A DNA stretch of 64,000 nucleotides from assembly GCA_029204225.1 (NCBI GenBank), contig MU832076.1:1-64000 (forward strand), in the 5' to 3' direction. Numbering within the stretch: the first letter of the stretch is position 1; each line of letters opens with the position of its first letter. Made by a program: the position numbers and the translations under genes. The notes below the pieces were generated by a model. The model saw nothing but the letters and a program-made list of their open reading frames with translations. It did not search any database and was not told where the DNA came from. This stretch comes from Diphasiastrum complanatum (lineage: Eukaryota > Streptophyta > Lycopodiopsida > Lycopodiales > Lycopodiaceae). Below, one piece after another: positions 32,428 through 47,308 of this stretch.

Positions 32428-33623
32428 TTTTGCCATTCACCTTTTCATAGGTTATATCATAGAATGTGATGATGTATCTCAGCAAGTAATTTAGATCAAC
32501 AAATAAATTGTTTGATGAATTATAGAATATCGATCTTCCATCAGTTTCATACACCTCCTCAATATGAAATGGAGTTCCAGTGATCTTATGCATACCTATG
32601 TTTAATGTATCCCTCTCTTTCTTCAAGTGATATGTCCTAGGGATTGGGACTTTTTTAATTTGAACTTGCTTAAAAGCTTCTCTAATTAGTTTAAATATTG
32701 TTGCATATGCTTCCCTGCTAATACCCGCAAAATCACAAGCATCCTGAACTATAGTCTTATCTAAATTTTTTTTAATGTCCACCATCAAAGACTCTGCAAT
32801 TTTACACTTTACATTTGAAATCCTATTGTTCATCATGATACGCTCAGTGGATTTGCAAGTCAATATTGTGCCCAATGACATTCCTAGTGAAGCATTGTCT
32901 TTAATATTTCGAGGAGCTACTAATGCAGATCTGCAAAAAAAACAGATAGTTAACAGAATATCACCATAGCTGAAATTAAATCCAAATGTCATTGAAAAAC
33001 TTACAAAAATCAGAATATGCTTACTTGAATGCACGGATCCTTCTATTTTGATAACCTCCTTTTGAAAGCGTTTGAATATCCTTGCAACTTTTTCACTTTC
33101 GCTTCTTACTTTCAGCCTTCTTCTTTGCCAAATCCACATCCTTCGATAATTGTAAGTTTTCAATACGAATAGACTATAAGAATGATTGCATTTGCTCTAG
33201 TTCTGATTTGATATCGATTGTTATCTTCTGTAATGATTCATTATTTTTTTTAAGTTGTTCATTTTCTTCTAATGTCTTTTGGAGATGAAAATCTCTATTT
33301 TGACAATAAGAGGATATCCGAATTAACTCACCTTCTAAAAAGTGAACTTTATTCATATAAATTTGTTTTCCCTGGTTCTGCAATCTTTCACAATATCCTA
33401 GTAATCCACTATGTCCATTGCATATCCATGTAACTAAATGAGTTATTGAAGAGAACTTGGGATGTGTCAAAGTGCTTGGATCTTGTGGATATAATGTTCC
33501 ATCTATCCACAAATCCAAGTTTTTTTTTCCTTCTGCCCTGTAACGAGAATGATCCTCAACAGATATTTGAATTCCTTTGCCTCCTCTTCTCTGCAAAGGT
33601 GCCAAATCAATAGGGATATCCAC

Positions 33624-36622
33624 ATGCAGATGATAGAGAAATCAGTTGTATCAAAGTACTATGACCAGATTCTATGAAGCAAAGCAAAGTACTAATCTTT
33701 GATTATATTATATACTATGTACGATCAATCCAAACTCCATGCTTGTAAGCTTGATTCAAATTTGAAAATGCCGCTCATTTTTTCATTCCAATAGGTAGTT
33801 GGCGCTCATATTTCCATTCCAAAGTAATGATGATCTATTGAAAATATTGCCCTTTTTGTAACCAATGGAGGGAATATTTTTGAATTTAGTAAGTTATACT
33901 GCGAACTGTTAACAGTTTTTAACTGTGACTATAGACACTGTGGTTAGATCATTGGGAGTTGGGGAGGCCTTGGGAGTGGTGTGGGCAAGCAAATAAACAA
34001 TATTGTTTTTTAAATTTTGATATTTTTCTATATCCTACATGGCATTCCTTAAAGCATCTTTTTGATATTGAGAACTCCTCTAATGAACACTTACCAAATG
34101 GAAATAGAATCAAAAGATAATCAAATGATACTTAAATTTGATATTAAGCATCTATTTATTGTCTATAAAATAGTAAAATCATAGTTAATTCATCACCTAT
34201 ATGCACATCAATCAAAACACACCACAATTCTTACACAAATATAAAAGATAGCCAAAATGAGATGATAATATTCCTCCAAAAACTTTTCCAAACCAGATAT
34301 AGACAAAGGATTCACTTTTCTGAATAGGAACTCATGCTGACTACAAAAGTACTTAAGAGGCTGGTGATTTGCATACACTATAGACTTACTACCATACAAG
34401 TATTGTCTCCAAGTTTTAAGCTAAACATGCTACCACAACTGCTCAAAATGTCGAGTCAAGCCTGGCCCCTAATGATGACACATTTTTTGATGTTGTACCA
34501 TTGAAGATGTTGTACTTGAAGATGATTTAGTGAATGAAGAGCCAGGATCAGAGGATACGGTAGTTGTCTCAATTCCATTAAGAGCAGCCAGTGCGTCAAC
34601 AACAACATCACTAGATTCAATAGATGTCCAAGGAATTTATCAACACCTTGGCATTCTGCTTATCTAGTTGCTACAAGAGAAACAAAACCTCGGTGATCGC
34701 CTATACAAGCTAAGTATAGAAGGGAAATTACAAGCACAAGAGTACATAGGTTAAAAAATGAGCTGGAGGTGACACAATAGCATGAAAGGGCTGCACAAAA
34801 ACAGTTACAACAGGCCCAAGAAATGGAATTGACCTGGTGATCCTACATGCAACAAATTCAAAAGAGTTTAATGAATGCCAGTGGTCAAGTTTCCCAAGCA
34901 GTGCAACAACAAGTGCCCTTATTACAAGCACAAGTCAACATATAAAACTGTTGTAGAGAAGGAGCATCTTAACAAAATGGTAGCAGATCTTACTATTGAA
35001 TGTGATGAGATCCTCGTAGCTCCACTATCAATTCTAGAGTACCTGACACTCCACAACTTATTGGTCCTTCAGCAAAGGGTGGCCAGGTACAAAATGACAC
35101 TAGTGAAATTCCAATCCTAGTTTGAGAGTTACAAGGGGTTTGATGTTGTAGCACTCCAAAAGGCAAAAACTGTATTACAAGCATAGCAACGACAAAGTCC
35201 CATTCCAATAGTGGTAATCTCACCCCCACCACTTCCACTAGATACCAACAAGAAGGGCCAACCCATGAAAACTTCATAGAATCAAGGGCCTGATGCTGGA
35301 GAGACAAGACTAGAGGAAGTAGCACCATCTAGCATGGCATCGACCCCATCAAGGCTTGCTTCACGAGCCTTTGCAAAGCCAAAGACGTCGACCAAAGAAA
35401 TAAATGAATTATTAGCTATCCATACCCATGAGTCTTCACGTGGTGGTTGGTCGCTAAAGTTCACGGCGGAAGAAATCAAGAACAAAGAGATCCAATCCAT
35501 ACCAGCACTGGATGATCAGCCGGCTTGGCACTTATGAATCTTTGAGAAAAATCCAAAGGCCCTCACACATTACGCATAAATCCATGGTATGTTCTCATGT
35601 CATGATGCAAGAAGTGTGGGCAGACTTTGGTCCAAGGGTCAAAATAAAAACTCCGATATGGTCAAAGATAAAAGCACCACATGGCTAGGCGACAAATGTG
35701 GACTTCATCAAGGCCTTGCGGACCAATGGAAAGGAGAGCATGCATTCACTCGATCCCACAATAATAAAAAAAATAGCCGATTATGCAACAGGTCTAGCAT
35801 ATTTAGTTGGCGTAAAGACCACTTGGGATAATTGCATGTCTCCCATTGCATTTAAAAAATCAAGATTTCGTCTTAGATGCAGTGTTGGATCAATTACCAT
35901 TCGCACAATTTGTCATGTATTTTAGTACATCCATGCTTATACAAGCAAGATAATATCCAATGTAAGCTTTGTAGGCCCAAAAGGAGTTATTAGCTTTAAC
36001 AACAAGGCGATTCCGTCAATAGGCCCTTCAAAGTAACTAATAAGGATAATAGGCCAATAAGGGCCCAATGTAGTTTAAATAATACTTAACAAGGGATAAC
36101 TATCCCTCAAGATAGTTATGTTCAGTTCAGTAAGAGCATTGTCTATAACTAGGCAAGAGATGTCAATTTGTGAATCTTTTGGCTCATTTGCAAGTGAGAG
36201 CTTTTAGCTTCCTTGTGAATGTGAGCCATAGGGATCTCCATTGCTAGGTCTCATGTGCCCTATCCACATGAATCAATGCTCATGTTCATATCTTGTACTC
36301 TTTCTTTCATTACTAATGTGATTCTATGCATTAGGGCCCTTTTTGGACTCAAAAAGGGCCTCTTCACTAATCATGATTAGTTTTAATGACGACACGTGTG
36401 CCAATAAAAGAATGACAATTGAGCAGCAATGGCCCATATGACATGGCAAATTGCATGGTGAAGATTAAATCAAGTGTGGGACCACTAAGTACACCTCTAG
36501 CATTAACCCTACATCAACTCTACATGGGAGGCTAACTACATATGTCACATAGCTAACTAGACCCAACATACCTGCACCTAATGGCTAGTTTATCTACTCA
36601 TTCAAAATATTCAACCTATACA

Positions 36623-36653
<31 letters not shown>

Positions 36654-36874
36654 AAATGACCTCCCACTCTACTCATTCTCCATATTGACATAGGCAATCT
36701 TTCCTCTGTATTATACACTCTCTAACTCAAGACCAGACACATTGTCTTTTCATATATCATGACTTCTAGTCAACAAGAAGAACAAAGATTCAATTAAACT
36801 TCATTGTTGCACCAATCAAAGACTCCAATGACCATTGGGTGCCTACGACATTTTTGACTCTTAATTGAGTATAT
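33624..36874. other. Non-genic, possible decayed element
   Basis: Short, stop-ridden plus-strand frames at 34.7-35.9 kb read like a glutamine-rich coiled coil (ERAAQKQLQQAQEMEL), then KPKTSTKEINELLAIHTHES and FTAEEIKNKEIQSIPALDDQ. They may be remnants of a gag-like or host frame; I do not recognise them. About 35.95-36.35 kb resembles an LTR in composition but lacks proven ends. A short (TC)n lies at 36627-36653. Confidence 0.4.
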
Positions 36875-38060
36875 ATGCAATCCTCTGGTAAAGGAATTCA
36901 TAGGCTTGCAAAGAGAAAATGTGACAACAAAGAGCACCATTGGAGAGGAAGAATTCACGAATTCAAAGTCGATTGCAATGGAGATTACCTAGCCAGAGTG
37001 CAACATGTCTACATGCGTAGAGATATTTTGTTGGACACGGTAGTTGTTGATAGAAAATACTTTCGCATTGTAAGTCTTACATCTTTGAATGTCAGAGATA
37101 TTTTACTTGTAAATTATTGTTGCTTCATTCTATTACCTCTTGTCCAGATGTTTTTCCTTCAGATAGCTATGACTGGCAGCACGTAAAATCGTTTACGGGA
37201 AAGTTCTCTACAATATATGCAAAATATGGAGTACTAATATATGATGGGCTCAAGTCTTCTGCGACCATAAGATTGGGTGTTTACTTTTACGATCACATGT
37301 ATGAAGTTCCAAAGAAGAACTTTGGGACTGGCAAATTATTGTTTCTTTTGGAGCCTACAATCGATTCTCACGATTGGCCTTGTGTTGATGAATTGACCAT
37401 CGAATTGACAAAATTCCAACTCGCCAAAGAGATTACAATGAATATGAAGCCAACATTTGGATCCAAACGTGTTTACACTAGTGTCAGCATGCCTATCGTT
37501 GTATTTGTTGCCATATTTAAAACAATACCATTTAGAAAAAGAAATACATTATGGGTATGGAAAGCGATAGAATCCTCATTGTTGGACAATGTATCTACTT
37601 CTTGGGACTCATGGAATGTAGATCACAAAGGTGATTTAATAAGGTGTGATATTTGTCATGAGACGATGACAATAAGATATCACATTGCACGCCAAACGTG
37701 CTCCTTCAGTTTCGTTTATAGGCGGTTCAAGTCTCACGGTCGATGGGATAGCTTGGATGTAGAGACGAGACATCAAGAATTTGAACTATCCATCCATATG
37801 CCAAATGATGAAGGGCGGAAAGTCTGTGTTAATGGTGAATGGAGTCTGGAAGATGTACGGGCTATGGTTGGTTTAATATATGCTGATGTGCCCACAAATT
37901 TTGTGTTCACTATCAACGGACAAATCGTAAGTGTAAACAATAAACGTGCTTCCAAATTTGTAAATGGCTGTTGAACACATATATAAAATGAATTTTAATA
38001 TCGATATGGTGGTGTTTGATTTTTCAGATCAGGAGACGCACAGAAAAACACCAAAAGTGA
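36875..38060 (+). CDS. Family A protein, copy 2 (unrecognised)
   Basis: Paralogue of the broken gene at 20.2 kb. A first exon from ATG 36875 (MQSSGKGIHRLAKRKCDNKE...) ends at a good donor (GTAAGT at 37070). The main exon runs from about 37148-37163 to 37926, and the last exon 38028-38057 (IRRRTEKHQK) ends at TGA 38058-38060. The second intron, 37927-38027, is GT-AG, phase 0, at the same place as in copy 1. The acceptor of intron 1 is not resolved: the obvious AGs are out of phase by one. Conserved points shared with copy 1 are GVYFYDHMY, MTIRYHIARQ and the end ADVPTNFVFTINGQI, which resembles the last strand of a ubiquitin-like fold (inference). An extra CDIC pair is present only here. Confidence 0.65.
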
Positions 38061-38551
38061 GCATCATTTTTAGATTTGGTCACCGTAAAAATAATTGAAC
38101 TATGAGATGCTCTTATGTACTAGCTTTAACTAATAACATTGATCTATTCGATGGGATTTCATCAAAAATTTGGTTCTATCGTTTCCATGTTTGTTAGGGC
38201 ATGAGCTATGGTTTGGTTTGATATGCAATTGCAATGTAAATGTTTGGCTAGACATTTTTCATAAGAAATTGTTAATAACATGTTTTGAAAATGTATAGAA
38301 TTTCATTGTGCTTACTTTACTATTTTTAAACAATCGAGAGATCTTTTTGGAATGCCTGCTATAATTGGAAAGGCACACTATATAAGGGTGTGTGGGTCCC
38401 CATTTTGCCATTTCATCCTTAGTGTCCGAGAGCTTCCTTTGTTTTTCATAGGTTGATATCATCCTTCTATGCTCACACAAGTGCAAATTAGTGTCATTAT
38501 TGCAATTCCTATACATTAGTACTCTATTATATCTGCATGGCGACCTAGTTT
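38061..38551. other. No gene seen
   Basis: AT-rich sequence downstream of family A copy 2, likely its 3' untranslated region followed by intergenic DNA. Nothing recognisable. Confidence 0.4.
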
Positions 38552-39610
38552 ATGGCACGTATGAAACAAACATCAAGGAGGAATCCAAGGGAAACAATGT
38601 TATTGCACCAAGCCACTTTACAAGCAATAGAAGCACAGAAAAGGTGCTCGAGGAGTACGAGTAGGAGCAAAAGTAGCAGCATTGAACCTGTGGCATTGAA
38701 AATGGACCAGAATCAGGATGAGTGGGCAACAATGGATGATCCTAGGGAGGTTCCCATGGATTGTGAGCAGGTGCAGGGGCAGGAGCAGGGGCAACAACAT
38801 GTGGCAATGGAAGAGCTTGGGTAGCAGCAAGCAGCTATGGATGAGCAGGGGCAGGAGCAGGGGCAGCAACAACCACCTCTAGATGAGCAGTAGATGGCCA
38901 GAGCAGTAGAGGATGTCCTACTGCATGATTTTGGTGTGAGGTCAGTGCTGAAAAGCCCCTCTTCAACATAGAGCCAGCGCGAAGCCACTCAGGCTTTTCT
39001 GAATAGTGAGGTAGCTGCTTCTAGGCCGATTCCCAATGATTTCCTTGGGATCTTTGACGATCAGGGTCTCAAGAAGAGGTGCCTCTTGATGGCTTTGTGG
39101 TTTGTTCGTCAGGAGTCGGAGCAGCTTCAGGGGACTCCACTCCGACACAATTACTCGGACATGTGCAAGGGCCTGTAATGGGGCCCATGATATCCTTGCT
39201 CGTCGGCTTAGACCAGACACCCCACACAGAAGACGTTGGGGAGGCTTCTCAGCATGTCAAGCCCACATCACGGCCGAAATCTAAAGTTGTTCGTCAAAAG
39301 AGAGGTCACTCGAAGCCTCGACGCCTTCCGCATACCATCCCTCAATCACAGCCACAGCCGGAAGCTCCCCAGGTGCCTCGAGATCAGTCAGCACCAGAGG
39401 TGCCGCAGGACCCCCCCACGGGACCCTCCCATGCAAGATGAGGCAGGTCCTAGCCAGCCAGCAACACGGAGTAGGGCAGCCAGACCGCCACCACCCCGGC
39501 AAGGCAAGGTCCTCAGAAGGATGCAGCCTCCGCAACCACGCCGCCAAAGACATGGACATGTTTTCCAAGAGATATGTGTAAGAAGTACTTTGTGGGATTG
39601 GAAAGCTTGT
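38552..39610 (+). pseudogene. Broken frames beginning with an H3-tail-like sequence
   Basis: ATG 38552 opens MARMKQTSRRNPRE, which matches the histone H3 N-terminus (MARTKQTARK) at 7 of 10 residues. A Gln/Glu-rich repeat follows (VQGQEQGQQHVAMEELG, then DEQGQEQGQQQPPLDEQ after a stop), then AVEDVLLHDFGVRS, NDFLGIFDDQGLKKRCLLM and ALWFVRQESEQL. A basic, proline-rich end (to about 39600) is spread over shifting frames. Stops at 38822 and 38890 and later frame changes mark it as degenerate. I do not recognise the rest. GC content is higher than in the surroundings, hinting at a different origin. Confidence 0.45.
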
Positions 39611-39816
39611 TAACTTACCAATATATAATCTAAATGTTGTATGTGAAAAGTCTACTTACTAACATGATGTACTACTTGGTGTTGTAGCATTTCTTACAAA
39701 CCACACTAGCATCTATGTTTCATATATCTCTATAAACATGAATTTAAAATGGTGTGACAACATGGTATATGCCATTAGCCAAAAAAAAATCTCTTAAAGT
39801 TTTTTATATTTGAGGT

Positions 39817-42131
<2,315 letters not shown>

Positions 42132-42642
42132 TGTTATGTCCACGTCCTGAACATAGGATTCAGTATAGTCCTAGACTTGGATACATGATACTCTAGTGAA
42201 TCAATTTTATTAGTTATGCCACATCATACTGGATGTGACCCTCAAGTAATTAATAACCTTGTGAGGCCCAGACACACTAATTGGAGTTAGTTGGGACCGT
42301 ATATGCATGTGTAGAGTATCAATAGTAGTCTATGTATAGAATCCATGTATAGGAAATCCATGCATAGTGAATCTATGTATAGGGGAGTTAGGACCTTGCA
42401 TTACCACATGCACAAGGGGTTCTAGAGCTTATATAAGGAGGCCAAAGTCGCCCTACTACACCATCATTTTGGTTGATTCATTGCCATGATCTCTCTCTAC
42501 TCTCATGCTTCCTTTTCCTTGGCTTGGGGGTGAAGCTTCTAGACATTGATTGGTTGCTTCTACTTGGTTGGGTGGTTTCTCCAACACTATGTCCTCTATT
42601 ATTTTGTCTTGTAAACAGAATCTTGAGGAGGCGTCTCTTACA
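42132..42642 (+). repeat. Probable LTR with adjacent primer site
   Basis: A 511-bp block starting TGTTATGTCC and ending TTACA, followed at 42644-42655 by TGGTATCAGAGC, the tRNA-Met primer site. Its 3' part has a TATA-like GCTTATATAAG at about 42427. No coding frame of a retroelement follows and I see no partner LTR. It is therefore the 5' LTR and leader of a truncated or non-coding element. The start position is less certain than the end. Confidence 0.6.
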
Positions 42643-42655
42643 TTGGTATCAGAGC

Positions 42656-44205
42656 AAGGCTTACGAAGATAGGAGAACTTGGAGAAGTGCTACTTTTTGT
42701 CGAAATTTCGGTGTGGATCAATTGGAATTCTCTTCCAGGTGGATAGCAAGATTGCAAGTGGGTGTACTATTCCGGTTTCCATTTGCATTGCTAAGACATT
42801 TCTCTCGAATTTTTTTTTGGGTTTTATGGAGAATTGTCCTAGAAAGCCAAGCATTTTTGGAGCTTTTCCTTGTGTAGCTCAAATCTTATGTAGATCTGAA
42901 TTATACAACAAGTTTACTTTCATTTTAGGGATCACTAATGATGAAATCAATGATGCATGCCGGTTCTTTTCACGATTTATGATTCTAGGCTATGTTTTGT
43001 TCAAAATTGCTTGTTTTTTCATGCTTTTTGACTCAAAATTCATAGTAAGAACACAAATGTAGCAAGATCGATCAATTAGATGGCTATAATTCTATAAATT
43101 GGTTTTCATGTGCTAGAGAAAGAGTTGCATGTCGTGAATTTCCACTTTATAGTGAAGAAAAAACCGGAAAATAGCCAAAAATCATCATTTTTGCTTGTGT
43201 TTTTTTTTTTTTTTCATAAAGTTGGATTGTAGGTGGTTGTAAAACACCATGTAGAGCTTGTAAAGAGTTGAACCAAAGTCTTTGAAGCTCTCCCTGAAGT
43301 TAGAGCCAAGAATTCCATGAATTGGGCTTGTAGAAGGTAAAAAAGACCAAAAAATAGTTTATTATTGTGGTTTTTGGGGAATGGGTTGCTCCCAATCCAT
43401 AAGGAGATCATGCTGGAAACTTTTATAGCATGATTAGCATTCCTTTGTGCCTTCCCAGCAAGCTATCAGACCTATAAATTGATGGCCGGTGGCTTATGCT
43501 TCACCTCCATCAAGTTTGAAGCTATTTTGACTTTTACAAACAAAGAAAATCTTCATTCTCAGCCTATACCGCTTCTTAGGACCAGTATGAATGCTTCACA
43601 AAAGTCTAACAGACCATTTAAGACTGTTGGTAACATCACTTTTGGGCTTGGGGTGGTGTTTGCATGTTTTTACAACATATGGCCTTGAGGAAATGCACCC
43701 TACTACAAAATTTCCGATGCTCTATTCTCACACGTGTTAAGCCTAGGTGGCAAGATGATGTGGCAACCATCTTGGTCACTTGTCTACCTCCGTACTGTGC
43801 TTTATACCACCTAATTTGTTTTGTTGTAGCCAAAGTTATGGCCGTTTGAAATTTTGGTAGTTTTGTGAGCAAAATGGGCAAAATCTGTAATTGTTCTGAT
43901 TGCATGCTAATCTTTTCCCTAATTTGTGGTACAATGCTTGCATGGATTGATTACATGTTGATTTTGAGTGCGATTCTAACATGCATGAAGGATTTACAAT
44001 CAATTTTTTTTTTTAGTGGTCATATGCATGTGCTATGACGATTGGGTCACAAACCAGTGATATTGGTTGACAAATTCTGTAAAACTGAAGTTTACATAAA
44101 AAATTCCGTAATGGCATTTTGTGACTGATGTAGTGTGCTTTGCATGCCAATTAGACAGTGGCTTAGTAACATTAGGCATCAAACAATATTTTAGCTTGAT
44201 ACAAC
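42656..44205. other. Leader-like and unassigned sequence
   Basis: Follows the LTR/primer site above and contains no retroelement protein. The plus-strand frame at 42679-43062 is hydrophobic and matches nothing I know. At about 44206 it meets the truncated end of copia B. Confidence 0.4.
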
Positions 44206-44206
44206 T

Positions 44207-47200
44207 TCCACAAAGAATAATGTCATCAACATAAATTAGAAGAATGACAATATTGCTATCAACAAACTTTAGATACATGGAAGGATCATAGTCACTAAGA
44301 ATAAATCCTAGTGAGATAAGAAAAGAGTTAAGTCTTGAATACCATGATCTTGGTGCTTGCTTGAGTCCATAAAGACTTTTGAAGAGCAAGCACACTTTGG
44401 ACTCATCCTTGATGAATCCTTGAGGTTGTTCCATATAGATCTCCTCCTCAAGATAACCATTTAGAAAAGCATTGGATACATCTAATTCGAACACCTTCCA
44501 CTTGAGAAAACAAGCAAGAGAAATAAGAATTCTTATTGTCACCATCTTTGCAACGGGTGCAAAGGTCTCCTCATAATCAAGACCATGGATTTGAGCAAAT
44601 CCTTTGGCACATAATCTTGCTTTATGCTTGTTGATGGTGCCATCATGATTGAACTTGATCCAAAATACCCACTTGCAACCAATCACATGCTTGTTGGATG
44701 GAGGCTCCACAAGCTCCCAAGTATTGTTGGTGATCAATGCATCATATTCTTGCTTCATGGCATCATACCACTCCTTGGTATTGAGTGTCTCTTGTACATT
44801 CTTTGGCTCTTCATGAGAGACATAAAAAACATAATTAGTGGAATCAAGATCCACTTCTTTGCCTTTGTCAACATATGAGAGCCTCTTAGGCTCGGATCTA
44901 TCTCTCATGGATCTTCTTGGTGAAAAAATCCGAGGAGAGTCTTCATCAAATCTCGACCCCATCACATCATGATTGTCTTCAAAATCAATAATTGATGATG
45001 CATCCATATATTTCTTGATCTCGGCCTCTTCAAATGATGAGTGTTGATCTTCATGAAAGACAACATATCTACTTTCAATAACTTGAGAAGTAGAGAGTAT
45101 AAAGACTCTATAGGCCTTCTTGGTGGATGAGTATCCAACCATGATCCCTTTGCATGCACTAGGATCTTCCTTCTTCCTTGTTTCCAAGGGAATATGGACA
45201 AAGCATAAGCATCCAAAAACTCTAAGGTGATCAACCTTAGGCTTCTTCAAAAATAAGATTTCATATGGTGACTTTCCTCCAAGAGCTATATGTGGGAGCC
45301 TATTGCAAAGATAATTTGCACAATTAATGGCTTCTCCCCAAAAATCTTTGGGCAAAGATGCCTCAATTCTCATAGATTTTGCACATTCACATAGAGATCT
45401 ATTCTTTCTCTCGGCCACTCCATTTTGAGATGGAGAGTAGGCGCAAGAAAACTCTCTTTTAATGCCTTCAAGCTCACAAAAATCTTGAAATTTATTGGAG
45501 ATATATTCACCACCTCCATCACTTCTAAGAGCTTTAATCTTGAATGAGAATTGCTTCTCTACATAAGCTTTGAAAATAAGGAAATGATCAAACACCATAG
45601 ATTTTGAAGCAAGAAGATATATCCAAGTGAATCTTGTGCAATCATCAATGAAAGTAACAAAACAAGTGGCTCCTCCCTTGCTTGTAGTTGATGAGAAATG
45701 CACATCCAAGTGGATTAACTCCAAAGGATGCTTGCTTTTGATAGAAGATCTTGTAAATGGCTTTTTGTGAGATTTAGCAATAGCACAAGCCTCACAAGGC
45801 TTGATCTTCTTGGAGAGTGACTTTGGCAAGCCAATAGCTTTGGCTTCTTTGATCATAGAGATCATGGATTTGTAGTTGGGATGTCCCAACCTCCTATGCC
45901 ATAATTCCTCCATAGAGAGCTTGTTCACAAGAGCAACATTACAAGCATTCACATACTCATTTGGATCTAGTTTATAGATGCCACCAAATCTAGATCCTAA
46001 TGGAAGTATCTCATCATTCTTCTTGATAGTGCAAGTATCAACATTGAATTTTACATCAAGGCCATTATCAAGCAATTGGCCAACACTAATAAGATTCTTG
46101 GTAAGCTTAGGTACATAAAGAACTCTAGAGAGAGAAAGAACTTTAGAGGATGCAAGCTTCAAGGGAATGTTCCCTATGCCTTCAATAGGACATTCAAAAT
46201 CATTTGCAGTGTATATTGATTTCTTCACTCCATCATAAGATGCAATAGAAGAGAAAGAGTCCTTGGAGCTACACATATGTGAAGAGGCTCCACTATCAAT
46301 ATACCATAGGCCATGCTTCTTGAAAGGAGTAGATGAGAAACTAGAGACCATAAGAGATCCCTCTCCATCACTTGCAATAGTGTCTTCCTTCTCATTGGTA
46401 ATATTGGCTTGCTTGAGTTGATTCTTCTTTTTGAAGCAATTGGTGGCATAATGACCTTTCTTGCCACAATAAAAGCACTTGATCTTCTTCTTCTTGAGCT
46501 TGGATGATGAAGCATTAGAGGAATCATCTTCCACCTCATCTTTGTCTTTGGATTTGACTTTGTCCTTGCTTGAGGATTGTTGATATTGGTTCTTGCTTCT
46601 CCCTTTGTGCTTATCCTTGGCAAAGAGAGCTTTGCCATCATTATGAGTGAGAGAAAGCTTGTCCATCCTCAAGAGCTTGTACTCTTGTCTTGATTCTTCT
46701 GAAATTAGCACACTTTGGAGAGCCTCCAAACTTGGTAGCTCCTCCTTAATGGCATAGGATTGGACAAGGTTATCAAATTCACTTCTCAAGCCATTGAGAA
46801 TGACTTGAACTAGCTCATTTTGATTGATGGAATCCCCAATGCAAGCAAGCTCTCTATGAATATCTTTTACTCTAAAAACATAACTAGATGCACTCTCATC
46901 ACTCTTTTGGCTACTTTGAAAATTTTGATTCCTAAGAGTGAGAAGCCTAGAGGTATTCTTAGCCTCATAGATAGTCTTGAGACAATCCCAAGCTTCTTGG
47001 GCTATTGTACAAGTACCTATCTCCCTCAATATCTCATTAGAGACATTCATCTTAATGTAGTGGAGAGCCATCCTAGCTCTCTTTTTGTATTTTTGAACCT
47101 CTTGAAGAACTTGTGGTTCTTCTTCAAGGCCAAGAACTATGTACATCACGTCTTGAAGGATCAAGATGGACTCCATCCTCATTTTCCAAATTAAATAATT

Positions 47201-47308
47201 TGAAGTGGTCAACCTTTCACTTGGTTCCAACAAGGATGAACCCATTGAAGACATTTGAAGTGAAGAAAACTCAAAAGATGAACAATAAATGTCGTTACAC
47301 ACTTTCAA
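44207..47308 (-). pseudogene. gag-pol: Copia B gag-pol, truncated after the RT active site
   Basis: About 1030 uninterrupted copia codons, the open frame running a little further into unrelated DNA to 44033. The likely start is an internal ATG near 47250 (MSSMGSSLLEPSERL). Gag carries a knuckle CFYCGKKGHYATNC. The protease site is WYIDSGASSHM. The integrase has LIHLDVH, LRSDGGGEYISNKF and QNGVAERKNR. RT ends at LLIYVDDIILCG. No stop or shift occurs before the break, so the element was young when truncated. It lacks RNase H, so it cannot replicate itself. Confidence 0.93.

Larger units (their letters stand above)
25210..33623 (-). pseudogene. Transposase-like multi-exon gene (DDE/CxxC), split by copia A
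   Basis: Minus strand. N-terminal part (33623-33174): an unrecognised domain then a coiled coil (LQKTLEENEQLKKNNESLQK), a TAG at 33174-33176 and a shifted frame to about 33020. Next exon from about 32941: SALVAPRNIKDN, ESLMVDIKKNLD, YLLRYIITFYDITYEKVNGK. Copia A (26567-32427) interrupts there. Across the empty site the frame continues VNGKIIIVLKLDESEIVKGQ, FRFSVQPENDIWWLAVFQ, then an intron. The 26.3-25.8 kb part has EWHLAGDLKTLKCMYNV, HPCLYCMK and WKPVLPIPLQNVHVCTLRAE. Further pieces at 25.79-25.50 kb (frameshift in an A run) and 25413-25210 hold YGSLSVWSSQGMEKPHWQAQ and HGGTNENR. The order LDES, CxxC, SxQGxEK resembles an RNase H-fold transposase such as RAG1/Transib. This is structural inference, not a family match. 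Confidence 0.6.

Noticed and set aside
42679-43062. 127-codon hydrophobic frame after the LTR primer site
   Set aside because: No gag or other domain; probably non-coding leader of a decayed element.
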